From Pantoea sp. Lij88 (GTDB lineage Bacteria; Pseudomonadota; Gammaproteobacteria; Enterobacterales; Enterobacteriaceae), in contig NZ_CP118267.1 in the NCBI RefSeq assembly GCF_030062155.1, forward strand, positions 372,001-436,000: a stretch of 64,000 nt of DNA. The letters run 5' to 3'. How positions within the stretch are numbered: the stretch's first letter is position 1; every line of letters begins with the position of its first letter. The notes beneath the pieces are model-generated. The model was given only the letters and a program-made list of their open reading frames with translations, ran no database searches and had not been told where the DNA came from. Positions 9,345-17,644 of the stretch are shown one piece after another. Made by a program: the position numbers and the translations under genes.

Positions 9345-9911
9345 TTACTCTGCCGGCAGAGGGCCGAAGGCGCGGTATGAATCCACCAGTGTATCGAAAA
9401 GCGAGATATCTGAGCGACTTCTGGCAATAAGCTGGGCACCGGCAATGGCCGTGAAAATGGCGCGTGCTCTGGATTCACTCTCACCTGATTCGCATAGCTT
9501 CGCAGCCACCAGAAGCCTGTTCAGCCAGGCAATATTCACATCAGCAAACTTCTGTATTTCTGCATTCATTTCCGGGGGCAAGGTGTCTTTTTCAGCCCCC
9601 AGGAAACTGCCCAGACAAAGACGATTGTCGGCCTCAAGTGATCGTCGGAAGATTTCAGGAAAGCGACGCAGCGCGTCAATGGGGGAAGGGCTTTCTGATT
9701 CGATCATTTCGAGCGCGAGCGCACCGTCCTCCCAGTATCGTCTGGCAACGGCTATACCCAGCTCAGCTTTGCCCGGGAAATAGTAGTAAATACTCGCCGC
9801 TTTAATACCCACATCCTGCGCCAGGTCGCGGAAATTCAAACCGTTGTAGCCCTGCGATTGGGCAATTTTCCGGGCCGCCAGCAGAATGGCTTCTTTGGAG
9901 TTGGCGCTCAT
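9345..9911 (-). CDS. TetR/AcrR-family repressor
   Basis: 188 residues with the N-terminal TetR helix-turn-helix: AILLAARKIAQSQGYNGLNF then RDLAQDVGIKAASIYYYFPG. The variable C-terminal helices form the ligand-binding and dimer domain. It lies 218 bases downstream of the GST gene on the same strand. The GST promoter is flanked by two matching palindromes (10861 and 10920) of the size TetR proteins bind, so GST is the likely target. The ligand is probably an electrophile or xenobiotic, by inference from the GST. Confidence 0.88.
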   Translation of the reverse strand: MSANSKEAILLAARKIAQSQGYNGLNFRDLAQDVGIKAASIYYYFPGKAELGIAVARRYWEDGALALEMIESESPSPIDALRRFPEIFRRSLEADNRLCLGSFLGAEKDTLPPEMNAEIQKFADVNIAWLNRLLVAAKLCESGESESRARAIFTAIAGAQLIARSRSDISLFDTLVDSYRAFGPLPAE

Positions 9912-10129
9912 CTTGATGCCTTTGGTATTGGGATGATCTCTAAAACAGGGAACGTTAATTTACAGCAAACGCTTACCGGGTGACAGATAGATTGTCAGTG
10001 AGTTCAACGCATCCAGGATGCTCAGGCAGCGTGGCGCCATCAATATCCGACGCTATCATGATCACTCTGGTTACCGGGAAAGTCAGTGGATAACGATCCC
10101 GGCTTACCGGAGTGACCATTGAGAGGCTA

Positions 10130-10831
10130 TTACCGGGCTGGTGAATCCAGCTCAGGAATGCCGCTGTTGCGATCGGCGTAGGCCGCCTGGAAGGCAGGAC
10201 GTTTTGTCCAGCGCTGCCAGTACACATCCAGAAACTCAAAACGCTCGTCCAGTGGAGTGGCATTGACCGGGAATTTTGAGAAGGCGATCGCGGTTGCCAG
10301 AGTAATGTCCGAGAAGGTCGGGGCATCGCCGCCGAGCAGCCATTCGCGGCCGTCTGACAGATGACGATTGACCAGCGCGGCGTGTGCCAGAGCTTCTTTA
10401 CGGCAGTGTTCGCCCCAGGCCTCGTTTTTGGTCAATTCCAGCTTGAAGCCGAGGCCGGTGTGCAACACGTGGAACGCTGTCACGATGCGGTACAGGATAT
10501 GCACCCACACCCGGTTATCCCACATATTATCCAGGCCCTGTTCCAGTGCGGTCTCTCCCATAATCCTGCGACCGGGATACGTCTGGTCGAGATAACGGAC
10601 GATGGCAGCCGTTTCGGAAATGTAACTCCCGTCAGCCAGTTGAAGGGTAGGCGTTTCGCCCCACGGATTCATATTCAAATGACGCCAGCCACGCTGTTCT
10701 CCGCCAGGGGTCATGTCATAGATGGTCTCGGCAAACTGGTCAGCGATGCCCTTTTCATGCATGAAAAGTCGCAGACGCTGTGGGTTAGGAAAGGCCGAAG
10801 GTGATGTAAAAAGCTGAAGTTTAGCAGTCAT
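10130..10831 (-). CDS. Glutathione S-transferase family protein
   Basis: 233 residues with an N-terminal thioredoxin-fold domain (LQLFTSPSAFPNPQRLRLFM, the NPWGETPTLQLADGSYISET segment with the glutathione gamma-glutamyl-binding ETAAIVRYLD) and a helical C-terminal domain with the PTFSDITLATAIAF N-capping region. The SxxPNPQR start replaces the usual catalytic Ser/Tyr context, so the exact class is uncertain. It would act in the cytosol on electrophiles. It has a strong sigma-70 promoter between two TetR-type operators. Confidence 0.88.
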   Translation of the reverse strand: MTAKLQLFTSPSAFPNPQRLRLFMHEKGIADQFAETIYDMTPGGEQRGWRHLNMNPWGETPTLQLADGSYISETAAIVRYLDQTYPGRRIMGETALEQGLDNMWDNRVWVHILYRIVTAFHVLHTGLGFKLELTKNEAWGEHCRKEALAHAALVNRHLSDGREWLLGGDAPTFSDITLATAIAFSKFPVNATPLDERFEFLDVYWQRWTKRPAFQAAYADRNSGIPELDSPAR

Positions 10832-10860
10832 GGTCGATCCTGTAGGTGGGTGGCTGGAAT

Positions 10861-10935
10861 ACCTAACTAACGTTAGGTAGACAAACCTTAGCGGGCAAAT
10901 CGACCTGCGTCAATACCTGTCTAACAGTTGTTAGG
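10861..10935 (-). promoter_or_regulatory. GST promoter flanked by two TetR-type operators
   Basis: On the minus strand a -35 TTGACG (10908-10913) and a -10 TAAGGT (10885-10890) are separated by exactly 17 bases. Operator 1, ACCTAAC-N4-GTTAGGT (10861-10878), covers the transcription start side. Operator 2, CTAAC-N4-GTTAG (10921-10934), lies just upstream of the -35. Both share the CTAAC-N4-GTTAG core. A dimer on each would occlude RNA polymerase. The adjacent TetR gene is the probable repressor. Confidence 0.7.
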
Positions 10936-11127
10936 TAGATTTTTTTCGGTGGCCTTGCTGGTTGATACGGGATCGCAGCGCAGGCATAGCTAAAGGTGGG
11001 GAAAAATACGGAGGATTAAAAAATGCCGATGAGTGAAGAAACCGGGGAAATACTTTAAAAAATTAATGCTTCGGATCCCCGTAACACAGTGTTTTCACGT
11101 GCAGCAATGACTACAGGTTCCTGAATC

Positions 11128-11154
11128 GCCCGGCACCCGATAACAGGGCCGGGC
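11128..11154. terminator. Hairpin downstream of MCP2
   Basis: GCCCGGC and GCCGGGC arms with a 13-nt loop, about 80 bases past the MCP2 stop. No T-tract on either side, so it is a stable hairpin of uncertain terminator strength. Confidence 0.4.
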
Positions 11155-11236
11155 ATTAACGTGAGATCTGTTTACGGGCGTATCGCTGTCAAACTCTGAT
11201 CACCGATACGCTCTGTGATAAAGACGGCTCGTTGCA

Positions 11237-13165
11237 CTATCCGTTAACCACTTTAAAGACGGATATTTCCTGAGCGAGTTGCGCTGCCTCGTCACGCAGA
11301 ACCTGGGTGTTTTCTGCCGTCTGATTAATCAGCGACAGGTTTTGCTGAATACCGCGCTCCATCTGTGAGACAGCCAGCGTCATTTCAGAAATACCTTTAC
11401 TCTGCTCGTCACCGGCGACCCGCATTTCCCCCACAACCTGCCTGACGCGATGCACGTCGTTAACCAGTTGGTTTAACTGCTCGCCAGCGCCTTTCACCAG
11501 CTTGCTGCCAGCAATCACCGTACTGTCGGAATCGGAAATGAGCACTTTAATTTCCTGCGCGGCACTTGCGCTGCGCTGCGCCAGGGCACGCACTTCCGCT
11601 GCGACGACGGCAAATCCTCTGCCCTGTTCACCTGCACGAGCGGCCTCAACAGCGGCATTCAGCGCCAGAATATTGGTCTGGAAAGCAATGCTGTCGATGA
11701 GTCCCAGGATTTCGGCTACGCGTTTTGAGGAGTTCTGGATGGCTTCCATAGTGAGCATCATTTCATCCATGGTTCCTGAACTGGTCTGTGCTATCTGTGA
11801 GGTGTTTTCCGCGACCGTATCAGCCAGCCGGGTGTTTTCAGCATTCTGCTGTACTGTTGCGTTCAGCTCTTCCATCGCGGCAGCACTCTGTTCAAGTGCG
11901 GCTGCCTGCTCTGCAATCTTGTCTGAAAACGACTGATTGCTGCGGGCCAGGCCTGATGCATTGATTGCTACCGTTTCGCTACTGCTTTGTACACGGGTGA
12001 TGACACCCGCAATCCTGTCAACGAAAACGTTGAACGCTCCGGCAATATCGGCAAGTTCGTCGCGGCCATTACGCTCAAGGCGGCGCGTCAAATCGCCATC
12101 TCCTGTCGCAATTTCATTCAGGGCATCATAGGTATGACGCAGGCGCTGGCCAATACGTTGGGTAAACCACCAGGTAAGAATAAGCAGAATGATCATGGCA
12201 GGCACAAGGAATATGAAAATATCCCACATGATCGTGCGGGCCATGCCACCGACCACTTTCTCCGGTGTCACCAGACCTATGATCCAGCCGGTTCCCGGCA
12301 TGCGGAACAGGGTGAACTGTGCGGATTGATTCAGATGTATATCATTAACACCGTTGAGTCGGGCCAGGGTTGCATCAGGCCCGAGGCTTTTTAATTTTGA
12401 CACCACAGGCTGCAGCCAGCTGTCTTTCTGGGCGACCGAGGACAGGGTATTCAGCACCTTATTATCCACGCCAGGGAAGTAGAGCAGCGTACCGGTTTTG
12501 TCTGCCGCAAAGGCATAACCGCCCGTTACATTGCCTTGTGTTTTCACAAACTGTGCCAGGTTATTCAGCATCACATCCAGTGTAGCAACGCCCGCGATAC
12601 GGTCCCCGATATAGTAGGGCACGCTGCAGGTCACCATTTTGACGCCTGAAACCGGATCCTGATAAACATCAGACCAGGTACAGCGATCGCGTGGCGCATT
12701 GCGTGCCTGGGTATACCAGCTTTCCTGGTGGTAATCGCTGGTCGCGGGCTGGTTATATCCGTCTGAGTAGGCCAGTTTGCCGTTCTCTTCACGCGCCCAG
12801 AAAAAGCTGCGCCGTGCAGTGCCTGCAACAAAAGCCTCCGGCTCAGGCCAGATGCCGCCCCCGGCGATAGTATGATTGCCGTTACTGTCAATCATCTGTG
12901 GAAAACTGCTTTGCCACAGCGAGACATCGTGTGGCAGAACTTCTGCCAGACGCGCCATGCTGACCGCCTCTCCCTGAATTCCGGCCAGCTGCTGATCCAG
13001 CTTGCTGACCAGGTTTCCACCGGCTTGCTCAATTAACTTATTGCTGGCTTCAATAATGCGTGGTTGCCCACGTAACAACAGTACAAGACAGACAATCGCG
13101 GTAGTCACGCCTAACAACAGGACGCCACCCAATGTCATTTTTGTAGCAATACGTGCAGGAAACAT
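11237..13165 (-). CDS. Methyl-accepting chemotaxis protein with dCache sensor
   Basis: 642 residues. The first membrane helix is at about 10-31, the second at about 310-330. Between them is a double-Cache periplasmic sensor (SYSDGYN/ESWYTQARNAPRDRCT/WSDVYQDPVSGVKMVTCSVP, then a second module with DKTGTLLYFPG). HAMP and a signalling domain follow with the tip [20 protein letters not shown] and [14 protein letters not shown]. In amino-acid-binding dCache sensors an Arg precedes the WY pair; here the residues are QES-WY, so the classical amino-acid motif is incomplete. No NWETF tail is present. cheZ2 lies 276 bases upstream on the same strand, and a FliA promoter match lies about 90 bases upstream. 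Confidence 0.93.
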   Translation of the reverse strand: MFPARIATKMTLGGVLLLGVTTAIVCLVLLLRGQPRIIEASNKLIEQAGGNLVSKLDQQLAGIQGEAVSMARLAEVLPHDVSLWQSSFPQMIDSNGNHTIAGGGIWPEPEAFVAGTARRSFFWAREENGKLAYSDGYNQPATSDYHQESWYTQARNAPRDRCTWSDVYQDPVSGVKMVTCSVPYYIGDRIAGVATLDVMLNNLAQFVKTQGNVTGGYAFAADKTGTLLYFPGVDNKVLNTLSSVAQKDSWLQPVVSKLKSLGPDATLARLNGVNDIHLNQSAQFTLFRMPGTGWIIGLVTPEKVVGGMARTIMWDIFIFLVPAMIILLILTWWFTQRIGQRLRHTYDALNEIATGDGDLTRRLERNGRDELADIAGAFNVFVDRIAGVITRVQSSSETVAINASGLARSNQSFSDKIAEQAAALEQSAAAMEELNATVQQNAENTRLADTVAENTSQIAQTSSGTMDEMMLTMEAIQNSSKRVAEILGLIDSIAFQTNILALNAAVEAARAGEQGRGFAVVAAEVRALAQRSASAAQEIKVLISDSDSTVIAGSKLVKGAGEQLNQLVNDVHRVRQVVGEMRVAGDEQSKGISEMTLAVSQMERGIQQNLSLINQTAENTQVLRDEAAQLAQEISVFKVVNG

Positions 13166-13251
13166 ATTTACCCTTATATATCAGGAAACTATTTTTATAT
13201 TGTGTTGAAAGAATTCTGCGGAAAATAACCTGGTGGCATACCGCTAATTTA

Positions 13252-13278
13252 TTATCGGCAGGCGGGTATGAATGTTCA
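13252..13278 (-). promoter_or_regulatory. FliA (sigma-28) promoter of MCP2
   Basis: On the minus strand TGAA-N15-GCCGATAA: the -10 is a perfect match to the sigma-28 consensus, the spacer is the canonical 15, and the -35 matches 3 of 4. It sits 86 bases before the MCP2 ATG. Confidence 0.75.
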
Positions 13279-13339
13279 GAAAATGAGCGGGGTATTTTGC
13301 TGGTCTGCGTTAAGTCGTTATATCACTGTGATTTGCAGT

Positions 13340-13363
13340 GTCCGCTTCTGGCATAAAGCGGAC
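13340..13363. repeat. 24-bp intergenic palindrome, copy 2
   Basis: GTCCGCT and AGCGGAC arms around a 10-nt spacer TCTGGCATAA. Same length and arms as copies at 1112 and 22900. It lies between cheZ2 and MCP2. Confidence 0.7.
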
Positions 13364-13441
13364 GCTGAATAAACGGTTTGCGGGTTCCCCCGGCGCAGAC
13401 TCCATGCTTATTGATCATGAGTATGCCTTTCTTCCTGTCGC

Positions 13442-14062
13442 TTACATGCCCAGGCTGGCGAGCAGGTCGTCCACATCATCCTGACTGGCAGGGGTTTCTG
13501 ATGCGGAAGCGGGTTTAGACGGCGCAGCGCGATCGGCGGTGCTATGTGAGCCGGTGTTATCGCGGATGACCTGTATCAGCTGCTGCTCAGCCTGATTCAG
13601 CACGGCCATCATAGCCTGCACAATCTGCCCGGTGAGATCCTGGAAGCCCTGTGACATCATAATTGCGTGCAACTGCTGTTGTGTCAGACCCGTAATTCGG
13701 GGCACGTCATCCAGCAAAGCGACGGTATCTGCCGCTAATGCCTGGGTCTGTTCTTTGTCTAAAGACGTCCCGGATGTGGCATCCCAGCGTTGCGTAAGCT
13801 TCTCCGCTTTTTCTTCCAGTTCGGTTTGCAGAGGTTGCGTAATTTCCACGCTGTTGATAACGCCTTCTGCTGCTTCGCGGGTCATTGTGACGACATAACC
13901 CAGCCTTTCGCGGGCGTTCGGGATACTTCCCGCCACATCGGCAATGGTTTTATCCAGCCCCAGCTGTTGCAGACTGTCGCGAAGCTGCCGCAGGATGAAG
14001 CCAGCACGCGCCGTGATTTCGCCAATTTCCTGATGCTTATTATGGATGTCGGATGGTGACAT
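13442..14062 (-). CDS. cheZ: CheZ chemotaxis phosphatase paralogue 2
   Basis: 206 residues, full-length CheZ. The segment HAIMMSQGFQDLTGQIV keeps D142 and Q146, the catalytic pair, and the C-terminus ASQDDVDDLLASLGM is the CheY-binding peptide. It is clearly homologous to paralogue 1 at 8176, most strongly in the catalytic helix and tail. It is closer to E. coli CheZ in the middle helix (SVEITQPLQTELEEKAEKLT). No other che gene is adjacent; the next gene downstream is the dCache MCP. A perfect sigma-28 promoter lies 40 bases upstream. An AGGAAA Shine-Dalgarno supports the start. Confidence 0.93.
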   Translation of the reverse strand: MSPSDIHNKHQEIGEITARAGFILRQLRDSLQQLGLDKTIADVAGSIPNARERLGYVVTMTREAAEGVINSVEITQPLQTELEEKAEKLTQRWDATSGTSLDKEQTQALAADTVALLDDVPRITGLTQQQLHAIMMSQGFQDLTGQIVQAMMAVLNQAEQQLIQVIRDNTGSHSTADRAAPSKPASASETPASQDDVDDLLASLGM

Positions 14063-14101
14063 GGATTTTTTTTCCTGCGTACAGAGTTTCGATACCTGAG
14101 G

Positions 14102-14128
14102 TTATCGGCAGCTCCCGGCGGTTTTTTA
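14102..14128 (-). promoter_or_regulatory. FliA (sigma-28) promoter of cheZ2
   Basis: Minus strand TAAA-N15-GCCGATAA, a full match to the flagellar sigma-28 consensus in both boxes and spacing. The -10 lies 40 bases before the cheZ2 ATG. Confidence 0.85.
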
Positions 14129-14352
14129 AATTTCCCTGAAATTTTCCTCGTGTCAAACGTGACATGATGTTAATGAGATGGCTCAGGGTGAACGTTATCA
14201 GGTGCCTGGAAGGCAAAAAGTGGTGCGGGAAGAGGCTGCTTTTCAGCCGGAGAGGTTTAACAGGCATCAGGCGGAGGTTTGAAAAAAGTAATATTTGATG
14301 GATTGATTGAAGGGCGCTAAATGATTAGCATCGGTTCTTTCGGAGAAAGAAA

Positions 14353-14973
14353 ATGACTGTTAACGATTCCCTTCTGGCATTCTCCCTCGCAGCGCTGTTA
14401 CTCACCCTGACTCCCGGCCTTGATACGGCACTTATTCTGCGCACCGCCTGTGCTGAGGGCGGAAAAAAGGCGTTTCACGCTGCACTTGGCATTGATGCGG
14501 GCTGTTTTATATGGGGCGCGCTGGTCGCGTTAGGTCTCGGTGCTCTGCTGGCAGTTTCAGAGATGGCTTACACGGTGCTTAAAGTGTGTGGCGCGCTCTA
14601 CCTGAGCTGGCTGGGCTTACAACTGCTGATACGCCCGCGATCATCATTCAGTGAAGGCGAAGAGAACAACGGTTCTCAGGGAAACTGGTTCATCAGGGGA
14701 ATGCTGGGAAATGTGCTCAACCCCAAAGTGGGCATTTTCTATGTCTCTTTTTTGCCCCAGTTTATACCTGCCGGTCACTCTCCTTTTATATGGACTTTTA
14801 TCCTTGTCAGCATCCACGTTGCATTGGGGACTTTGTGGTCAGTCACCCTTATTTTATCCACGCATTTTGCGTCAGGCGTATTGAAGAAAAGTCGCGTTGT
14901 CAGAGTCATGGACAGAGCAACAGGCGGCTTATTTTTATGCTTCGCGGCTAAACTTGCTATCAGCACGAGATAG
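14353..14973 (+). CDS. LysE/RhtB-family amino-acid exporter
   Basis: 206 residues with about six hydrophobic helices. The N-terminal LLLTLTPGLDTALILRTACA segment is the LysE/RhtB signature (TPGP-D-A-I-...). The loop GMLGNVLNPKVGIFYVSFLP is the conserved LNPK motif. Members export amino acids or homoserine lactone-type compounds from the cytoplasm by proton exchange; the substrate is not predictable here. It is a single gene. A degenerate copy of the 24-bp repeat follows (about 14996-15015). A truncated relative lies at 55190. Confidence 0.9.
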   Translation: MTVNDSLLAFSLAALLLTLTPGLDTALILRTACAEGGKKAFHAALGIDAGCFIWGALVALGLGALLAVSEMAYTVLKVCGALYLSWLGLQLLIRPRSSFSEGEENNGSQGNWFIRGMLGNVLNPKVGIFYVSFLPQFIPAGHSPFIWTFILVSIHVALGTLWSVTLILSTHFASGVLKKSRVVRVMDRATGGLFLCFAAKLAISTR

Positions 14974-15199
14974 CGTTGGGCAGGCTATTGATATGGGCTT
15001 CTGGCACTGAGCAGACTGACGACAGTCTAAGGTCTGCAATAAGCGAAAAGCCGAAGTCAGGTGTTTCGCTCAAAACAAGTGTTGTCATTGCAGACATAGC
15101 AGTCTGTTAATCCACGTGGAGCGGGTCAATTTAATTGATCGCGAAATTCAGTTATAGTTGTAAACTGAATCAAATAAGTATCTGGTTAAGGGAGTTTTT

Positions 15200-16570
15200 A
15201 TGCAGGGAAAAATTCAAAATGCGACATCTTTTGTGGAATCATATATTCATCAACTTCCACACGAGAATCATAAAAGACGTCAATGTTTCCTGCTTTTTCT
15301 TACCGGTATCATTTGTTGCGTTGGTGGGGTTGGTTGGTCTGGCGCTTATATTTATAATGATAAACTATATCTGGCCGCAATATGTTCATCTGTTGTCATG
15401 CTGGGAATTTATTCATTATATACAGCATTTAAGGGGCTCCGGAAAAGAGATGTCTCTATATTCTGCCATCTTATTCTTTTCATCTGCATAATTATCTCCC
15501 TTACTGATTATCCACTAGTTGATATCCCGCGTTCATCTCATACATATTTGCTGGTTTATTCAATAGGTGGGGTGTTATTTCTCAGGAATGAATCTGCTTA
15601 TTTTAAAAACGTTATTCCACTATTCAGCCTGTTGCTTTATTTCACCTTTTCCGTCTCTGATATTAGCTTTACCTCTGAAAAGTTTCATCCTCCCGTGTCG
15701 ATAATGATCAATGGCGTATATGTTAACTATGCTCTTTGCCTTCTTCTGATATTTGGTATTCTTGTTATATATCGTAGTGATTATACTAATGAGAAATACA
15801 TTGAGTTCGCGCTTACTAAGGCAATGATAAGGAAAGAATTATTTGTCTGCTATCAGCCACAGATAGATAATAACGGACATATTCGATCAGCAGAAGCGCT
15901 ACTGAGATGGAAGCACCCGACTAAAGGTTTTATACCGCCTGATAGTTTCATCCCCGTAGCTGAAGCTTCAGGGCTTATTATACCTTTAGGGTACTGGGTT
16001 CTGGAACAGGTCTGCAGAGATATGCGGGCAATGAATAGTCATAACATAGATATTAAAGTATCTGTTAATTTAAGCCCTTTACAGTTAATGGAGCCAGGTT
16101 TTACTTATAATGCCCAAAGTATACTTGGCAAAGAATTAATATCATTCAAAGATATCACTCTGGAAATCACTGAAAGTACCTTTCTTTACGATAAGAAAAA
16201 ATTAGCCATCATTATGAATGATCTTTCAAAAAAAGGAGTGTCATGGTCTCTTGATGATCTCGGTTCTGGTTATGCCTCACTCAATGTTTTGAACGAAATG
16301 CCATTCGATGAAGTCAAAATAGACAGAGCGCTTTTGAAAAATGGACTGAATAATGTAAAGAACATTATAATTATAGAGAACGTAATTGAAATGGCAGAAA
16401 AATCTGGAATGAGCGTTGTCGTAGAGGGGGTTGAAACTGAAGAGGTCGCACAGATCTTATTTAACATGGGGAATGTTATCCTGCAGGGCTTTCATTACTC
16501 CAGACCATTACCTGTTGACGAATTTATTACATTTATGAAGAAGAATCATCAAATCAATGTTTTCAATTAA
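15200..16570 (+). CDS. Membrane-anchored EAL-domain c-di-GMP phosphodiesterase
   Basis: 456 residues. The N-terminal 200 residues hold about six transmembrane helices forming an undefined membrane sensor. The C-terminal EAL domain (about 205-450) has all key elements: EALLRW, the Asn in SVNLSPLQL, LEITES, the DDLGSGYASL metal loop, VKIDRAL, VEGVET and ILQGFHYSRPLP. It should therefore hydrolyse c-di-GMP to pGpG. No GGDEF domain is present. AAGGGAG lies 6 bases before the ATG at 15200. The gene is AT-rich. It would favour motility, in keeping with the chemotaxis genes nearby. Confidence 0.92.
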   Translation: MQGKIQNATSFVESYIHQLPHENHKRRQCFLLFLTGIICCVGGVGWSGAYIYNDKLYLAAICSSVVMLGIYSLYTAFKGLRKRDVSIFCHLILFICIIISLTDYPLVDIPRSSHTYLLVYSIGGVLFLRNESAYFKNVIPLFSLLLYFTFSVSDISFTSEKFHPPVSIMINGVYVNYALCLLLIFGILVIYRSDYTNEKYIEFALTKAMIRKELFVCYQPQIDNNGHIRSAEALLRWKHPTKGFIPPDSFIPVAEASGLIIPLGYWVLEQVCRDMRAMNSHNIDIKVSVNLSPLQLMEPGFTYNAQSILGKELISFKDITLEITESTFLYDKKKLAIIMNDLSKKGVSWSLDDLGSGYASLNVLNEMPFDEVKIDRALLKNGLNNVKNIIIIENVIEMAEKSGMSVVVEGVETEEVAQILFNMGNVILQGFHYSRPLPVDEFITFMKKNHQINVFN

Positions 16571-16605
16571 TGTAACATCTCTATGATATACCCTTCTTAG
16601 AAGCT

Positions 16606-17419
16606 TTAAAAAGCGGGCTGAGGCACTTAAATCCGTGGGGGTCCTGCTTGCTGGGGCCGGACAGATGGGTACTGACCTTATCGTGCAACTACAGCAGATG
16701 ACGGCCATGTCGCTGGTTGCAATTACTGTACGCTCAGATTTTGAAAAATGTTTTGAAGCGCTCCGGGTTGCCGGATACACAGAAGAATACTGGCGTGTCG
16801 TCAGCACCCCTGCGCACTATGTCGATGCACGCCGACACATTAAATTTGCGATCAGTAATGATATCAATCTTCTGCTTACGGATGACGACGTTGAAGTAGT
16901 GATCGACGCAACAGGACACCCGGAATCGGGAGCAGTGATTGCAACAAAGTCAATTTCCGCCCGTAAGCATATCGTGATACTAAACGTTGAAACAGACGTG
17001 ACGGTAGGGCGCTATCTGCAAAATCTTGCGCGGCAAAATGGCGTGGTATACACAGGGGCGGCCGGGGATGAACCCGCGGGTACTGACAGAGTTTGTGGAT
17101 GGCACTAAAACCATGGGGGAAAGGGTGGCGCTTGCGAACGCGACAGGTCTGCGCATTGACGTTGCCGGCATGCATGGCCCCAATGCAGAACTCAAAGCCC
17201 TTTCTGATATTTTCCGGTTACGGACTGACGGGGGGCCCTGCATCAAGAAGGCGTTGCGGATATCACAGTCGGAAAAGGTGTGGCGCCTGGCGTTTTTTGT
17301 GTGGTGAAAGCCCCTATGCACGGATTTCAGAGCGTTTATCAGACCTGCACAATGGTAAGGGGCCACTGTATACACTTCACCGCCCGTATCATCTGACAAG
17401 TATCGAAGCCTCTTTCTGA
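16606..17419 (+). pseudogene. Degraded NAD(P)-dependent homoserine-dehydrogenase-like protein with SAF tail (COG4091)
   Basis: The first part reads KRAEALKSVGVLLAGAGQMG, a Rossmann nucleotide-binding start, and runs to NVETDVTVGRYLQNLARQNG and GAAGDEPAG. At about 17070 a frame change joins directly to NPRVLTEFVDGTKTMGERVA, with an internal deletion of roughly 100 codons compared with the family. Further shifts follow, and the end DLHNGKGPLYTLHRPYHLTS is the C-terminal SAF part. The N-terminus is also missing its start. The gene cannot make a working enzyme. Confidence 0.8.
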
Positions 17420-17644
17420 GGCCAGAGCCGTATTGTGTGGTCACTTGGATATTGTGCCACTGCATACTCCGGTTGCGGAGGTATGTGCTTTTACTTCGCC
17501 GCTTTGGTATTGAGCTGATGTGAACCCCGTTCAGTATTGTGAACAATCGCTTCAGCTTCATCACCCAACCGTCATCGCAGCGCCATAAATCCTTCATTCC
17601 TTTCCGCTAGCGTACCGCCATTCAGATTGTCGGATTGCGGATAC

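Noticed and set aside
9224-9484. 86-codon minus-strand frame overlapping the TetR gene end
   Set aside because: It runs through the TetR coding region in another frame and has an Arg/Cys/Ser-rich random composition.
15000-15199. Sigma-28 promoter before the EAL gene
   Set aside because: Only a partial GCCGAAGT -10 with no TAAA at suitable spacing.
16980-17597. 205-codon minus-strand frame across the dehydrogenase pseudogene
   Set aside because: It is opposite clear remnants of the COG4091 gene and has no coherent domain.
17430-17640. Possible Pho box before the Ugp-like operon
   Set aside because: No CTGTCAT-type direct repeat with correct spacing was found.
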